DNA of 64,000 nt from Rosa chinensis (lineage: Eukaryota > Streptophyta > Magnoliopsida > Rosales > Rosaceae): assembly GCF_002994745.2 (NCBI RefSeq), contig NC_037091.1, positions 7,154,001 to 7,218,000 of the forward strand, written 5' to 3'. Below, piece after piece: positions 21,892-32,460 of the stretch. Under the pieces are notes generated by a model. It was not told the DNA's origin. It did no database searches and saw only the letters and a list, made by a program, of their open reading frames with translations. The translations under genes were made by a program, and so were the position numbers. Every line of letters starts with the position of its first letter. Within the stretch, counting starts at the first letter, position 1.

Positions 21892-22805
21892 AAGAATTGT
21901 TCAATTCAATCAAATAGAAAAGATAAGATTCCATATCATACAAACATGATCCGACATGGACGAGGACGTATCTGAAAGCCCAACAAATTAATAAAGAAAA
22001 CCTATCTCAATTTTCTGTGCTCTATTGCTGCAAATTCTCCATATAGATTCTCTTGGCATTTTGAGTGGATATCAGCAAAGTACAGTTGAAAGTGTATTTC
22101 ACATCGGAAGAGATTGCAGCTTGTGTGAAAAAACAACACATATAGCGGTGAGTCAATCTCAACTCCAAACATCAATAAGGAATTCATCCTATCAAAATGA
22201 AAATTGAATTAAAGAAGATTAGGATAAACTTGCATGATACTCCGGCAAACCATTTTTGTGTGCGCGCGCCTGTGAAATTCAAGAACCTGCTAAGCGTAGT
22301 AACTTCGACAATTTACTGGTTCTCTGTTTGGCTGATTGCAGTTTTATATGAATATCAGGGTTGAGGTCGGATGCTGTGAACAACTTCAAGGGAGAGAATA
22401 AGCCTCAGTTAAAGAGTTAGTAAGCTCTACGCCCTTGTTTCACCAAACAATGAATGCTTCTTCTATTTTTTATATGCATACATGCCGGGAATTATTTCAG
22501 AGTAAACTGCATAATATTTTTTTTATATATAAAGCATTAGAATTAGTTGAGGTAGTGCTCTAGATGGCTAGCTTGATGCATATACATATATGCATGGAAA
22601 CTTAGACAACATCTGTCCATTTCATTATTGGTTCCGATTGTCTCTGAATTACTGTGTTTGGAAAATTATTATTTTTGAGGGAAGATGTCAGCATCATCCT
22701 GTTGCCCTTTCATTGGACTTATTTTGATTTTGGCTGATAATTTGAAAACACTTACTGCAATTTCAGAGAAGAAATACATACAAAGACTAGGCGCACATAA
22801 TCGCG
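21892..22805 (+). promoter_or_regulatory. upstream region of the ZAR1-like NLR
   Basis: There is no coding gene. A TATATATAAA motif at about 22523-22533 is a possible TATA box 270 bp before the start codon. Alternatively a 5' leader intron could run from a GTAAGC-type donor near 22418 to a TTTCAG acceptor at about 22768. The sequence cannot decide between these. Confidence 0.35.
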
Positions 22806-25316
22806 ATGTCGTTAGTAGTGGAGGCTATGGTCACGACTCTAACGGAGCATGTGTTCACAGCTCTAATCAACCAGGCAGAATTTGCACTTGACTTCAGCGG
22901 CCAGTTTGAGCAGTTGAAGACAGGGCTTGATCTCACCAAGGCCTTACTTGCAGACACGGAGAGTCTCAACCACAAGAACAACATTATCAAGGCAGCATTA
23001 TTTGAGCTGAGAGAAGTCATCTACAAAGCCGACGATGTACTCACTGATTGCTTGGTTAGAGATGAATACAGAAAGGATAGATCTTGTTCCGGCTCCTTGT
23101 TTCACGATCCATTCTTCCTGCATCGTACAGGAAAGAAATTGAAAGACATTAATTTGCGTATGAAGGAGATAGAGCAGACCTTGGGCAAGTTTTTGAGGGC
23201 TCCTGATAACATACATAGAGAAGATGCTTACCAAGTTAGGGTGATGGTTTCACAGGACTGGAATCCAACTGAGATAATTGGGTTGGATAGCGATGTGGAG
23301 AAGATTAAGGGTTGGCTTTTCGACACTAGCAAGGTACTTTCCCACGTAGGCATTGTGGGAATGGGAGGCTTGGGGAAAACCACCATTGCTCAAAAGATAT
23401 TTCATGATCTAGAAGTAGTAGGCCACTTTCACAAGCTGATATGGGTGTGTGTTTCGCAATCATTCAGTGCTGATCGGATTATGAGGAGCATCCTAGAAGG
23501 TCTAGGAGAAAATGCCTCTGGAGCTGGTGTTACTCAGATTTTGAGCAGAATTCAGCAAGTACTTACAGATAAGAGCTGTCTGATTGTCATGGATGATGTG
23601 TGGAATCAAACAGATGTTGATTGGTGGACCAACCTCTGCTCTGTCATACCCAAACAAAGCAGCTGCATCATCGTTACAACTAGAAATGAAGAAGCTGTAA
23701 TTGGTATGGGAGTTGAAAGCTCACGAATCCACCGTCCCAAGACTCTTAATGATGAGGAAAGCTGGCGCTTGTTCTCCAAGTTTGCATTTCCTACAAGCAA
23801 GGGATTGTGCCCGGAGGACAGGCTTGAGAAATTAGGAAAAGAACTCTTGAAGAAGTGTGGTGGACTCCCACTCGCAATCAAGACTATAGGATCCTTGTTG
23901 GCATCAAAGGTCGACTCCCCTTCTCAGTGGAGACGAGTTCTTGAGAGCTTTCATGCTTTGACAACAGAGGGAAAAACTAGCTCAGTTATGGCCTCTTTGC
24001 GATTGAGCTATGATGAACTCCCGCCTGGTCTGAAGCAATGCCTGCTGTGTTTCTCCATCTATCCTGAAGACTATGAGATACGTGCTGATCAGTTAATCCA
24101 TTGGTGGATTGGAGAAGGCCTCGTGCAAAGCAAGGGCTCAAGAACAGCAGTAGAAGTGGGATATGAGTATCTTGCGGAACTGATAAGCAGATGCTTGGTT
24201 GAAATTGTGCAGCATAGAGGATTTGATGGGAGAGTCTACAAGTGCAAGATTCATGATATGGTCCGGGAACTGATAATAATGATTGCAGAGGAGGAGGAAT
24301 TATGCGGCTTTGACGAACAAGGCAGACAGAAATTGACAGCAAATACTAGGTGGTTATGCTTTATTGATGAAATGGAGGAGAAGTCATTGAAACGTAGTTC
24401 AAAGCTCAGGGCATTGTTGATGATGTCAAGTCGCAGATTTGACTTTGAAAGGAATTCTCTGCGATCCCTCAGAATGTTGGATTTATCAAACTGCACTGTG
24501 GATGAGCATTGTGTGAAGGATCTCTTCAGCTGGATCAGCTCCCTTAAGCGCTTAGCAACTTTGAACTTAAGTGGTATTCAGGCTCTGAAAGAAGTGCCAT
24601 CTTCAATTCATAAACTCCTCAACCTCCAACTATTACTTCTAACAGGTTGCAGCAATCTAGAAAAAATACACCCTTCCATCACTAATTTGAAGAAGCTAAT
24701 TATTTTGGACCTAGGCGGGAGTCCAATCCAATACTTACATCAGGGATTGGGAAGGCTTTCTTATCTTCAAGAGTTCTCTGGATTCAAGATTGTGAGTCAG
24801 CCTAGAATGCCATGTTTCCGGCTTCTTGAGATTAGGGAACTGATCAACCTGAGAGTACTGCGAATACATGTAAGCAGTACCACAGTTATTGCAGACAATG
24901 AACTTGATGTCCTCTCTCAGCTTAGAAGGCTCAATGTTCTGGCTATCGACGCAGAAGATTGTAGAAATAACAATGTTTTAGAAATGGTAGAAAGGCTGAC
25001 CCCTCCTCCAAGCCTCCAAGAGTTGTATCTTAGGAACTACAAGAAGGAAACTCTGCCTAGCTGGGTTAATCCCGGACAGCTTTCAAGATTGCAGTATCTT
25101 TGCATCGAGAATGGAGACCTTGTCAAGCTAAGTAGTGGTCAAACCACCTGGAACCTTGAAGGCCTGTGTCTCAAGTACTTGATGAGGCTAGACGTAGACT
25201 GGAAGGACTTGGAGAAGGATATGCCTGTACTCCGCTACATGGAGATCAGTCATTGTTACAACCTGAAGGATTTCCCATGTTCAGTTATGGAACCTGGGGT
25301 CTGGAGAAAGAATTAA
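22806..25316 (+). CDS. coiled-coil NLR immune receptor, ZAR1-like (RPP13-like protein 4)
   Basis: This single-exon gene encodes 836 residues. The Rx-type coiled-coil domain spans about 1-130 and has an EDVID-like ADDVLTD at 76-81. The NB-ARC domain has P-loop GMGGLGKTT (185-193), Walker B LIVMDDVW (259-266), RNBS-B IIVTTR, GLPLAIKT (353-360), RNBS-D CFSIYPEDYEI (415-425) and an MHD variant IHD (482-484). Irregular leucine-rich repeats run from about 515 to the end. The closing segment (DLEKDMPVLRYMEISHC, then GVWRKN) matches the end of Arabidopsis ZAR1. The N-terminal helix VVEAMVTTLTEH aligns with that of ZAR1 and places Glu14 at the pore Glu11. Such receptors sense effector-modified kinases and form a pentameric membrane channel. 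The frame is intact and the in-frame ATG at 22806 is the first one. Orthology is inferred from motif similarity. Confidence 0.88.
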   Translation: MSLVVEAMVTTLTEHVFTALINQAEFALDFSGQFEQLKTGLDLTKALLADTESLNHKNNIIKAALFELREVIYKADDVLTDCLVRDEYRKDRSCSGSLFHDPFFLHRTGKKLKDINLRMKEIEQTLGKFLRAPDNIHREDAYQVRVMVSQDWNPTEIIGLDSDVEKIKGWLFDTSKVLSHVGIVGMGGLGKTTIAQKIFHDLEVVGHFHKLIWVCVSQSFSADRIMRSILEGLGENASGAGVTQILSRIQQVLTDKSCLIVMDDVWNQTDVDWWTNLCSVIPKQSSCIIVTTRNEEAVIGMGVESSRIHRPKTLNDEESWRLFSKFAFPTSKGLCPEDRLEKLGKELLKKCGGLPLAIKTIGSLLASKVDSPSQWRRVLESFHALTTEGKTSSVMASLRLSYDELPPGLKQCLLCFSIYPEDYEIRADQLIHWWIGEGLVQSKGSRTAVEVGYEYLAELISRCLVEIVQHRGFDGRVYKCKIHDMVRELIIMIAEEEELCGFDEQGRQKLTANTRWLCFIDEMEEKSLKRSSKLRALLMMSSRRFDFERNSLRSLRMLDLSNCTVDEHCVKDLFSWISSLKRLATLNLSGIQALKEVPSSIHKLLNLQLLLLTGCSNLEKIHPSITNLKKLIILDLGGSPIQYLHQGLGRLSYLQEFSGFKIVSQPRMPCFRLLEIRELINLRVLRIHVSSTTVIADNELDVLSQLRRLNVLAIDAEDCRNNNVLEMVERLTPPPSLQELYLRNYKKETLPSWVNPGQLSRLQYLCIENGDLVKLSSGQTTWNLEGLCLKYLMRLDVDWKDLEKDMPVLRYMEISHCYNLKDFPCSVMEPGVWRKN

Positions 25317-26445
25317 GGTAGGGGTATTGATGGCTTTGAGATGACTCTGGCTACAACCCGGAGGTATGGAATTAATCAATAACTTATATACAATTGGAGG
25401 GGATACTACTGGTTTCTTCTTGTTGTGGTAGCAGTATTTTTGTTGTCTTTTTTAAGAGAGAGTAAAAGTGGTTTGAAATGAATTTTTCATATTGTTTATG
25501 TGTGATGTTATCGTTATGCTTTGAAGTGGTCTGAAGCATGTACTATTATGCAGATGTAAACTTATATATTCCCTCAGTGATTGTGTACTGGTGACATGCA
25601 TTCTCAATTACGCTCTCCTTATTGGTAGTATATATGGGATCCACCAACAACACCTAAAATTTATATGCTGTGTTCAGTGGAAGTTATATGATATACCCTC
25701 TTCAACATCTATGGCATATTGAGAAGAGGCAGAAAGAACAGTTAAAGAGCAGTCATTGGTTCAAACAATAAAAGTAATGTGCTTCGATTTCACTATAAAA
25801 AAAATAAATAAATAAAAAATCTATACATACATATGCAAGGGATCTTTAATGGCTGAGAATTAAGAATTTTCCATTCATTGGTTAATTTGATTATTGCTGG
25901 CTTCTAAAAATATATCTAATTTGCAGTAAGCTTCTTTTCCTTTTCTTTTTTCTCAAGAATCTGCCTACTTATTTACCAAGAACAAAAATACCTGTCTAGT
26001 TGCACCAAGATTCAGTGCTTCATCTTGATGAAATGGACAATACGTACTGGAGTTTAGAGGTATGGTTGAAGAGTTAAGATTTGGGTGTTAGGTATTAACT
26101 GGGGTTGAAAATGCTAGATTTGGGAGCTTAGGTGCACAGAGATCCTACACTAACTCACTAAAGATATGGTTAAATCTTAAAACATTTAGTCCTAAGAGAA
26201 TGAATGAGCTATTACATATGATAAGCATGTAATGCTGTGCAGTAGGACACTATTCTGTGTTTTCAATGATCAATGTTAGTGAGAAGAAGTTGGTGGAAAG
26301 CGATATGAGCAGATCAGAGCAATGCGAAAACCATAGGGAAAAATACATTTAGATGCAGACATCGTGTTTGAGATTACAGCATAGTTTGGACATACAAGTT
26401 GAATAAAAGAAGGCAGAAAAGCATGGCAATGCCAATTTTGCTTAC
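25317..26445. other. 3' flank of the NLR and intergenic sequence
   Basis: Nothing coding is recognised. The first few hundred bases are probably the NLR 3' untranslated region. An A-rich stretch with repeated AATAAATAA lies at about 25797-25820. Confidence 0.4.
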
Positions 26446-26678
26446 CGTGTCTAAAAGAAATTCACTTTCCTGGCTATCTCGCCTGTGTCCTGCATTTGTC
26501 CTTCCACTAATTAACAGTTTCAAGTATAACCACCCCAAAACTGTAGATCTCAGCTTTAGATGTCACAATTCCTCGAACATACTCAGGTGCCATATATGGC
26601 CTGCAGGAAACAAGAGGTAGCTTATCATTACACCAAGTCAAAGATTGCAACAGGTAAATATAAAGTGGCCGGGAGTAG

Positions 26679-27536
26679 TGTTTTTACAAGATGGAACAAT
26701 TTCAATAGGGTTTGAAAGCTGACCCTATTCTAGTACACAAATGAAATAATGCAGACACAAAAATTGCTAACGCAGTGTAAACCTCTCCACTGAGGAAACT
26801 TCACTGCGTGGCTTTTTACGTAGCCAACACGAAGAATCAATCCAATATAAAATAATCAAGTTTACAGTATACAAGTAATGTTTGTTCACAACAAACACTT
26901 TCACTTAGCAACAGATGCTAATTTGTTTTACAACTGTTCTAACTTCTAATTTATTCAACATCAAAGACTAGCCAATCTGTATTCGATCATCTTCATATTC
27001 AATCTTCTCACTGATCTTGAGAATGACTTATGCAAGTGATTGATTAAGCAATGACATACATGAAACAAACACTGAGAGTTTTCAAAAACCGATTTAAACA
27101 ACCAAACTAAGAGTTCAATCAAAAACTGATTTTATGCAAAATAAGACTCTCTAGTAAATCAGTTTGTAAGACCCTTTTATAGGAGCAGGACTCCCCCTCA
27201 AATAAATCGTATCTTAAAAACAGAATAAGATAAACATGGAAGGGTTTTAAAACTGATTTGAGCATGTAATCGGATATGCATAAATAAGGAGATTTTTAGA
27301 TCAATTCAAATCAATGCATATCAATTTAGAATCATGTAAATATGATATGTATTAAAGAGACCTTTATCTCAAGATCAGTGAGATAGTTTCCTTGAAATTC
27401 TCTTCATGCGATCTTCCTTTATTTCCTTTGTTTCTGCGAGCAATTAGGAGAGATACACTCCTAATTCTTTGCATGTCTGTTGTCCTTGAGATCTTGGGAA
27501 AGTCATGTGTTGAAGGGAGTAGTCCAAGTACTTACA
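26679..27536 (-). repeat. 3' LTR of the Sirevirus-like element
   Basis: In plus orientation it starts TGTTTTTACAAGATGG and ends AAGTACTTACA. It contains an inverted-repeat motif around cgcagtg...cactgcg (about 26769-26818). Confidence 0.93.
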
Positions 27537-27549
27537 ATCTCCCCCTTTG
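27537..27549 (-). other. polypurine tract of the Sirevirus-like element
   Basis: On the minus strand CAAAGGGGGAGAT lies directly before the 3' LTR. This is the site where plus-strand DNA synthesis is primed. Confidence 0.85.
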
Positions 27550-27846
27550 GGCAATCCCATTCAACACATGACAATTTTTCAACTTGGTATTCCTGCATGT
27601 TAGATTTCAACAGACATATACAAATTTAGACAAAGAGCTACTTGGATACAGGAATCAGTTTCCATCCTTTTCCTCATCCAAGTTGCCAAAGTAAAGTTAC
27701 TTAATAATAATAGAAAGCATCCAAAAAATATCTGTGCTTATGCACTTACAACTTCAAAATAAAAATAAACTTTTGTCCATCAAAAATTAAAAACATGCAG
27801 AAACAGAAACTAAAAACATGCAGAAACAGAAGTAAAAACAATTTTT

Positions 27847-28341
27847 TTACTTCTTCTCCCCCTTTGAATGGGAATGCCCTTCGACCTCCTCCATAAGCTT
27901 GACGACATGATCCTGAAATTCCTCGCTGTCCATCGAAGTGGAGCTCTCCTCAGGGGCGACGGCTACTGGTACAGCGGTGGAGGGACCGGGAGCGTCAAAC
28001 CCGGGAGGGTGACGCTGTAAGTTCCGGATCTCCTGTGTGAGGGTGGTCAGAGCATGACGAGTACGAACCAGAAGGGAATGCATGTCATCCATGTCCGTTG
28101 TGAGGCAGGCAATTCTCCAGTCAGCCACCAGGATCTGGTCACGGAGACTATCCAGAGAGACAGGTGGAGGAGGAGGAGCAGAGGAACCAGAAGAGGAGGA
28201 GCGCAGAGGAGGACTCCGACTGCGTTCACGCTGCATGCCAGGATGAAGAATCCCGGCTTGGACAGCGGTCTGACGGCCGTCCTCTGGAGGAGGCAGGCGA
28301 TGATGTCCACCAAGGCGACTTGTTTGCTGTGTGCGGACCAT
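27847..28341 (-). CDS. extra ORF between RNase H and 3' LTR (position of the Sirevirus envelope-like gene)
   Basis: This is a 164-codon frame, MVRTQQTSRLGGHHR at the start and GHSHSKGEKK at the end. It has a Ser/Pro-rich block (SPPLRSSSSGSSAPPPPP), then a segment with coiled-coil character (residues about 75-110) and an acidic tail. I see no signal peptide or membrane segment. Sireviruses are known to carry an additional reading frame at this place, sometimes called envelope-like, whose role is unsettled. Whether it is expressed cannot be told. It is shorter than the corresponding frames of intact members, so it may be a remnant. Confidence 0.45.
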   Translation of the reverse strand: MVRTQQTSRLGGHHRLPPPEDGRQTAVQAGILHPGMQRERSRSPPLRSSSSGSSAPPPPPVSLDSLRDQILVADWRIACLTTDMDDMHSLLVRTRHALTTLTQEIRNLQRHPPGFDAPGPSTAVPVAVAPEESSTSMDSEEFQDHVVKLMEEVEGHSHSKGEKK

Positions 28342-29586
28342 TGTGAGACAAACCAGTTAATGAATAAACCTGCACACAGAGACAACCAAAAGTAAAATCC
28401 GAGGGAGACAAGAGAGGCTATATATATGAAACAGATAGGTTTAGGGAAAACCAAAGAACACACCGATTGGGATAGCGTCTCAATTGAAGAGAGAAGTTAT
28501 GACAATTTATTTTTCCTAGAAGTACGCATGCAGAGAACGTCTCCCCCTCAACTTAGGCATAATCATTATGGAAATTAAGTACAGTCAGATGGCCATTAAG
28601 GAAGGAAACGAGGAGACAAAAGACAATTGGAGAATCAGCAATTATAGTGGATGATCGCTTCCTTTACTAAGAATTAAGGCACTGAATGCATAGGTCATAT
28701 CGAAGAGAGAAAAAAAAAGCATAGTGTAATCACAGAGAGCACAGATCATGTAGTGAAGTGAACATAGTTCAAAGTATGGAACATGATGTATTCTATCAAC
28801 AAGGAGAATGGGTACTCATATTCAGATCTTAGAGAAAAACTCGGTGATAAAAGTGAGTATAACCAGTGAGTGGGGCATAGAACCACGTTTAGTGACAGAG
28901 AGAAAGAGTGAAAGAAGAGAGCTAGATATCCGAACTAGGCTCATGAGATCTCCTTAGAGGGGTAGGAAACATTGTTCCTAAGCACGTATGTTATCGAAGT
29001 CAGAGACCGCTTTGATTTAGTGACAAGTAGTACTCATGTAACAAGACTCTTCTCAGCAACTCCCAGAATAGATATTCTTAGGGTACTAAACATAACAAGG
29101 ATGCTCCATGGAGAGAGTCTCGAGTAGTTGTCTGTATATTTTGTTGTACGTGCAAATATCACTCACCGACTCGTTTCTTGCAAACCTTAGAAAGTTCACC
29201 ATAACTAAGGCCTGATTACTTAGAGTGATGAGATGTAGTTATCCATTCTCGTTTCTTACAAATCCTAGAAAGTTCACCACAACGAGGACCTGATTACTTT
29301 GAGAAGAGGGAAGAGATCATTTGAGCAATTCAAGTAGTTCACCTATTCCACCGAATCTCTCTGGACATTAAACAATGAGAAGGCCACCATAGAAGCTATA
29401 AGTGTAGGTGCATATGAGGATTTTCCGAATAAGATATGAAACATGAGTACACAATGTCTTGTCCAGAATAAGGCATGTAAACTAAGAATACATAGTGAAC
29501 AGTATGTACATTTCACTAGTGACTGTGGTCAAGGGATACTAAGATCACAAATTTCTCACTCAATAGTGGACAGTCATTCGTGTGCC
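28342..29586 (-). other. non-coding 3' region of the Sirevirus-like element
   Basis: No long frame is seen between RNase H and the extra ORF. Two diverged repeats of a segment with ctcgtttcttgcaaaccttagaaagttcaccat-like text occur at about 29171-29205 and 29248-29284. Confidence 0.5.
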
Positions 29587-30013
29587 TTAGTGCTTAGAAC
29601 ATATCCCAAGTGCATTTCTTAACATCTCAAACCTAGCAGTGTCAAGGGGCTTAGTAAACAAATCAGCAAATTGATTTTCAGTGGGCACAAAGCTTAATTC
29701 AAGTATGTTTTGTTCAACCAAATCCCTAATAAAATGATATCGAAGATCAATGTGCTTTGTTCGAGAATGTTGAACAGGATTTTTTGTAATGTTGATGGCA
29801 CTGGTATTATCACAAAAGATAGACAACTTACCTTGAAGGATGCCGTAGTCATGAAGCATTTGCTTCATCCAGAGCATTTGTGTGCAGCAACTTCCAGCTG
29901 CAACATACTCAGCTTCTGCAGTAGATAGAGAGATGCAATTTTGTTTCTGCTGTGCCAGGCAACCAGGTTGTTACCAATGAAGAAACATCCCCCTGAAGTA
30001 CTTTTTCTGTCCT
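29587..30013 (-). pseudogene. copia RNase H, broken
   Basis: The intact part (29587-29877) starts MLWMKQMLHDYGILQGK and includes FCDNTSAINITKNPV, the Asp of the RNase H site, and ENQFADLFTKPL near the end. Two single-base losses separate it from the reverse transcriptase frame: one at about 30017, just after the DADW motif, and one at about 29940. Confidence 0.88.
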
Positions 30014-31117
30014 TTAAGTTTCCTCCCAGTCAGCATCAGAATATCCTGCAATTTCCACATTAGTGTCAAAGGTATAGAAGATTCCACAGTTAACTGTGCC
30101 AGCAATATATCGGATGATCCTTTTGACAGCTTCTAAGTGGGACTCCTTAGGATTAGCTTGAAACCGAGCACATACTCCCACACTGTAGGATATATCAGGT
30201 TGACTTGCAGTGAGATATAACAAGCTACCAATCATGCTTCGATAGATTGTGGAGTCAACAGGTTTCCCATTCTGATCTTCACTCAACTTTGTGGTGGTAC
30301 TCATGGGATTATTGACCACTTTCTTGGATTCAAGACCAAATTTCTTGATGAGATTTTCAGCATATTTGGTTTGAGAGAGAAAAATACCTGCATCAAGTTG
30401 CTTTACTTGCAGCCCAAGAAAAAAGGTTAGCTCACCACACATGCTCATTTCAAATTCATTTTCCATGACAGACTGAAATTCTTTGACAAGATATTTAGAT
30501 GTGGAACCAAAGACAATATCATCAACATACACTTGAGCAATAATAATATCATTGTTTTTATGTTTGACGAATAAGGTCTTATCAATGGAACCCCTAGAAT
30601 ATCCTTTGTTCACAAGATAATTTGAAAGCCTTTCATACCAAGCACGAGGAGCCTGTTTCAGTCCATACAGAGCTTTCTCAAGCCTATACACATGGTCTAA
30701 ATGATGTGGATCTGTAAAGCCTTGAGGTTGTTCCACATATACCTCCTCTTGTAAAATACCATTTAGAAACGCAGTTTTGACATCCATTTGAAACAGTTGG
30801 AACTTAAGATGACATGCCACAGACAAGAGTAATCTTACAGATTCTAATCGTGCAACAGGAGCAAAAGTTTCATCAAAATCAAGTCCTTCGACCTGTGAAT
30901 ACCCCTGAGCCACAAGCCTGGCTTTATTTCTAATCACATTACCCTTTTCATCACTTTTGTTTCTAAAGATCCACTTAGTTTCTATGATATTGCAATTTCT
31001 GGGTCGAGGGACCAAGTACCACACATTATTTCTAGTAAATTGATTTAGTTCTTCCTGCATAGCATTGATCCAATGATCATCTACCAAGGCTTCCTTTACA
31101 TTTTTTGGTTCAATCAA
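30014..31117 (-). pseudogene. copia reverse transcriptase
   Basis: The frame of about 367 codons holds the whole polymerase domain. [20 protein letters not shown] marks the start, [10 protein letters not shown] the first catalytic Asp, and YVDDIVFGS (30518-30529 for YVDD) the active site. It ends with [14 protein letters not shown] and DADW. It is separated from integrase by a frameshift at about 31115-31150. Confidence 0.92.
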
Positions 31118-32460
31118 GGATACAAACCAAAGTGAGATATGATATTCATACTGAGCAAATGTTCAGTAAGAAAACACAATAAAGCATTTCCTTGACTTAC
31201 CTCATCTTGACATACCTGTGTTGTAGCTTGCCTTCTGGTTGTCAGTCCATCGGTTATATTGCCAATAATGTCATGACTAGAATGGTCTTTCTGAACTTGC
31301 TTGAAACCTCTTTGCATTTTTGGGGCTGGTTCAAAAATGTTATCGGTGAGTTCCTCTTCTTCATTCTGAACTTCATGGCTTGATATTTGAGGAATTGATG
31401 GAGACGTAGATGATGTATCTGCAAAAAATTCTTCTTGTTTCATACATTGATCATCAATAGAGACATTAATGGATTCCATAACAACTCGAGTTCGTTTGTT
31501 ATAAATCCTATAAGCTCTACTATTTAGGGAATAACCTAGGAAGATGCCATCATCACTCCGAGCATCAAACTTACCAAGATGCTCTCTATCTCGTAGGATA
31601 TAGCACGGACTTCCAAACACATGTAAGTATCCAACATTTGGCTTCTTACCTTTCCATAGTTCGTATGCCGTTTGATTAGTACCTGGTCTGAAGAAGACTC
31701 TGTTGATTGTATAGCACGCAGTGCTGATAGCTTTAGCCCAAAAGTTTTTGCTTAAGCCTGCAGCATGTAACATAACTCGAGCCATGTCCAGCAATACCCT
31801 ATTTTTCCTTTCTACAATGCCATTTTGTTGAGGAGTGATTGGAGCTGAGAACTCATGTGACACACCAAGCTCATGGAAATAATTAGAGAAGGCAACGTTT
31901 TTAAATTCAGTACCATTATCCGACCTTACTCTAACTATGTGAGTATTTGATGATTGCTTTTCAGTGATTAATTTTTGGCTTAAGTTTTTAAAATATTCAA
32001 AAGTTTCAGTCTTATCTTTTAAGAAGTTGACCCATGTGTACCTTGAAAAATCATCCACAATAACAAGCATATATTTCTTACCTCCAATGCTATCGGATTG
32101 AGCTGGTCCCATGAGATCCATGTGTAACAGTTCCAATACTCTTGAGGTTGTTGCAGAATTCACTACTCTGTGAGATGCTTTGGTTTGCTTTCCAATCTTG
32201 CAATCGCCACATATCTTGTCAGTTTTGCCTTTTAGATTGGGTAGACCTCTGACACATTGTTTGGAAGATAGCTTTAGTAAGTCTTGATAGTTTATATGTC
32301 CCATCCTTCTGTGCCAAAGTTCAAAGGTTTCTTCTGTGGATCTTACAGACATGCAGGACTGCAAGCTGAAAGATTTATTAGCCTGAATATGGTAGCAGTT
32401 ATCAAAAGATCTCTTACCTCCCATAATACCTTCTCCTTTCTGATTTAAAACCAAACATCT
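31114..32460 (-). pseudogene. copia integrase
   Basis: In frame with gag but separated by a TAG at 32461-32463. It has the HHCC zinc domain (WHRRMGHINY ... CGDCKIGKQ) and the DDE core (LLHMDLMGP, VRSDNGTEFKN, QQNGIVERKNR). A GKKPNVGYLHVFG-type C-terminal segment follows. Integrase inserts the cDNA into the genome. Confidence 0.92.

Noticed and set aside
28047..28463. Other frames overlapping the extra copia ORF
   Set aside because: They are shadows of the 164-codon frame or of GC-rich sequence; no recognisable motif.
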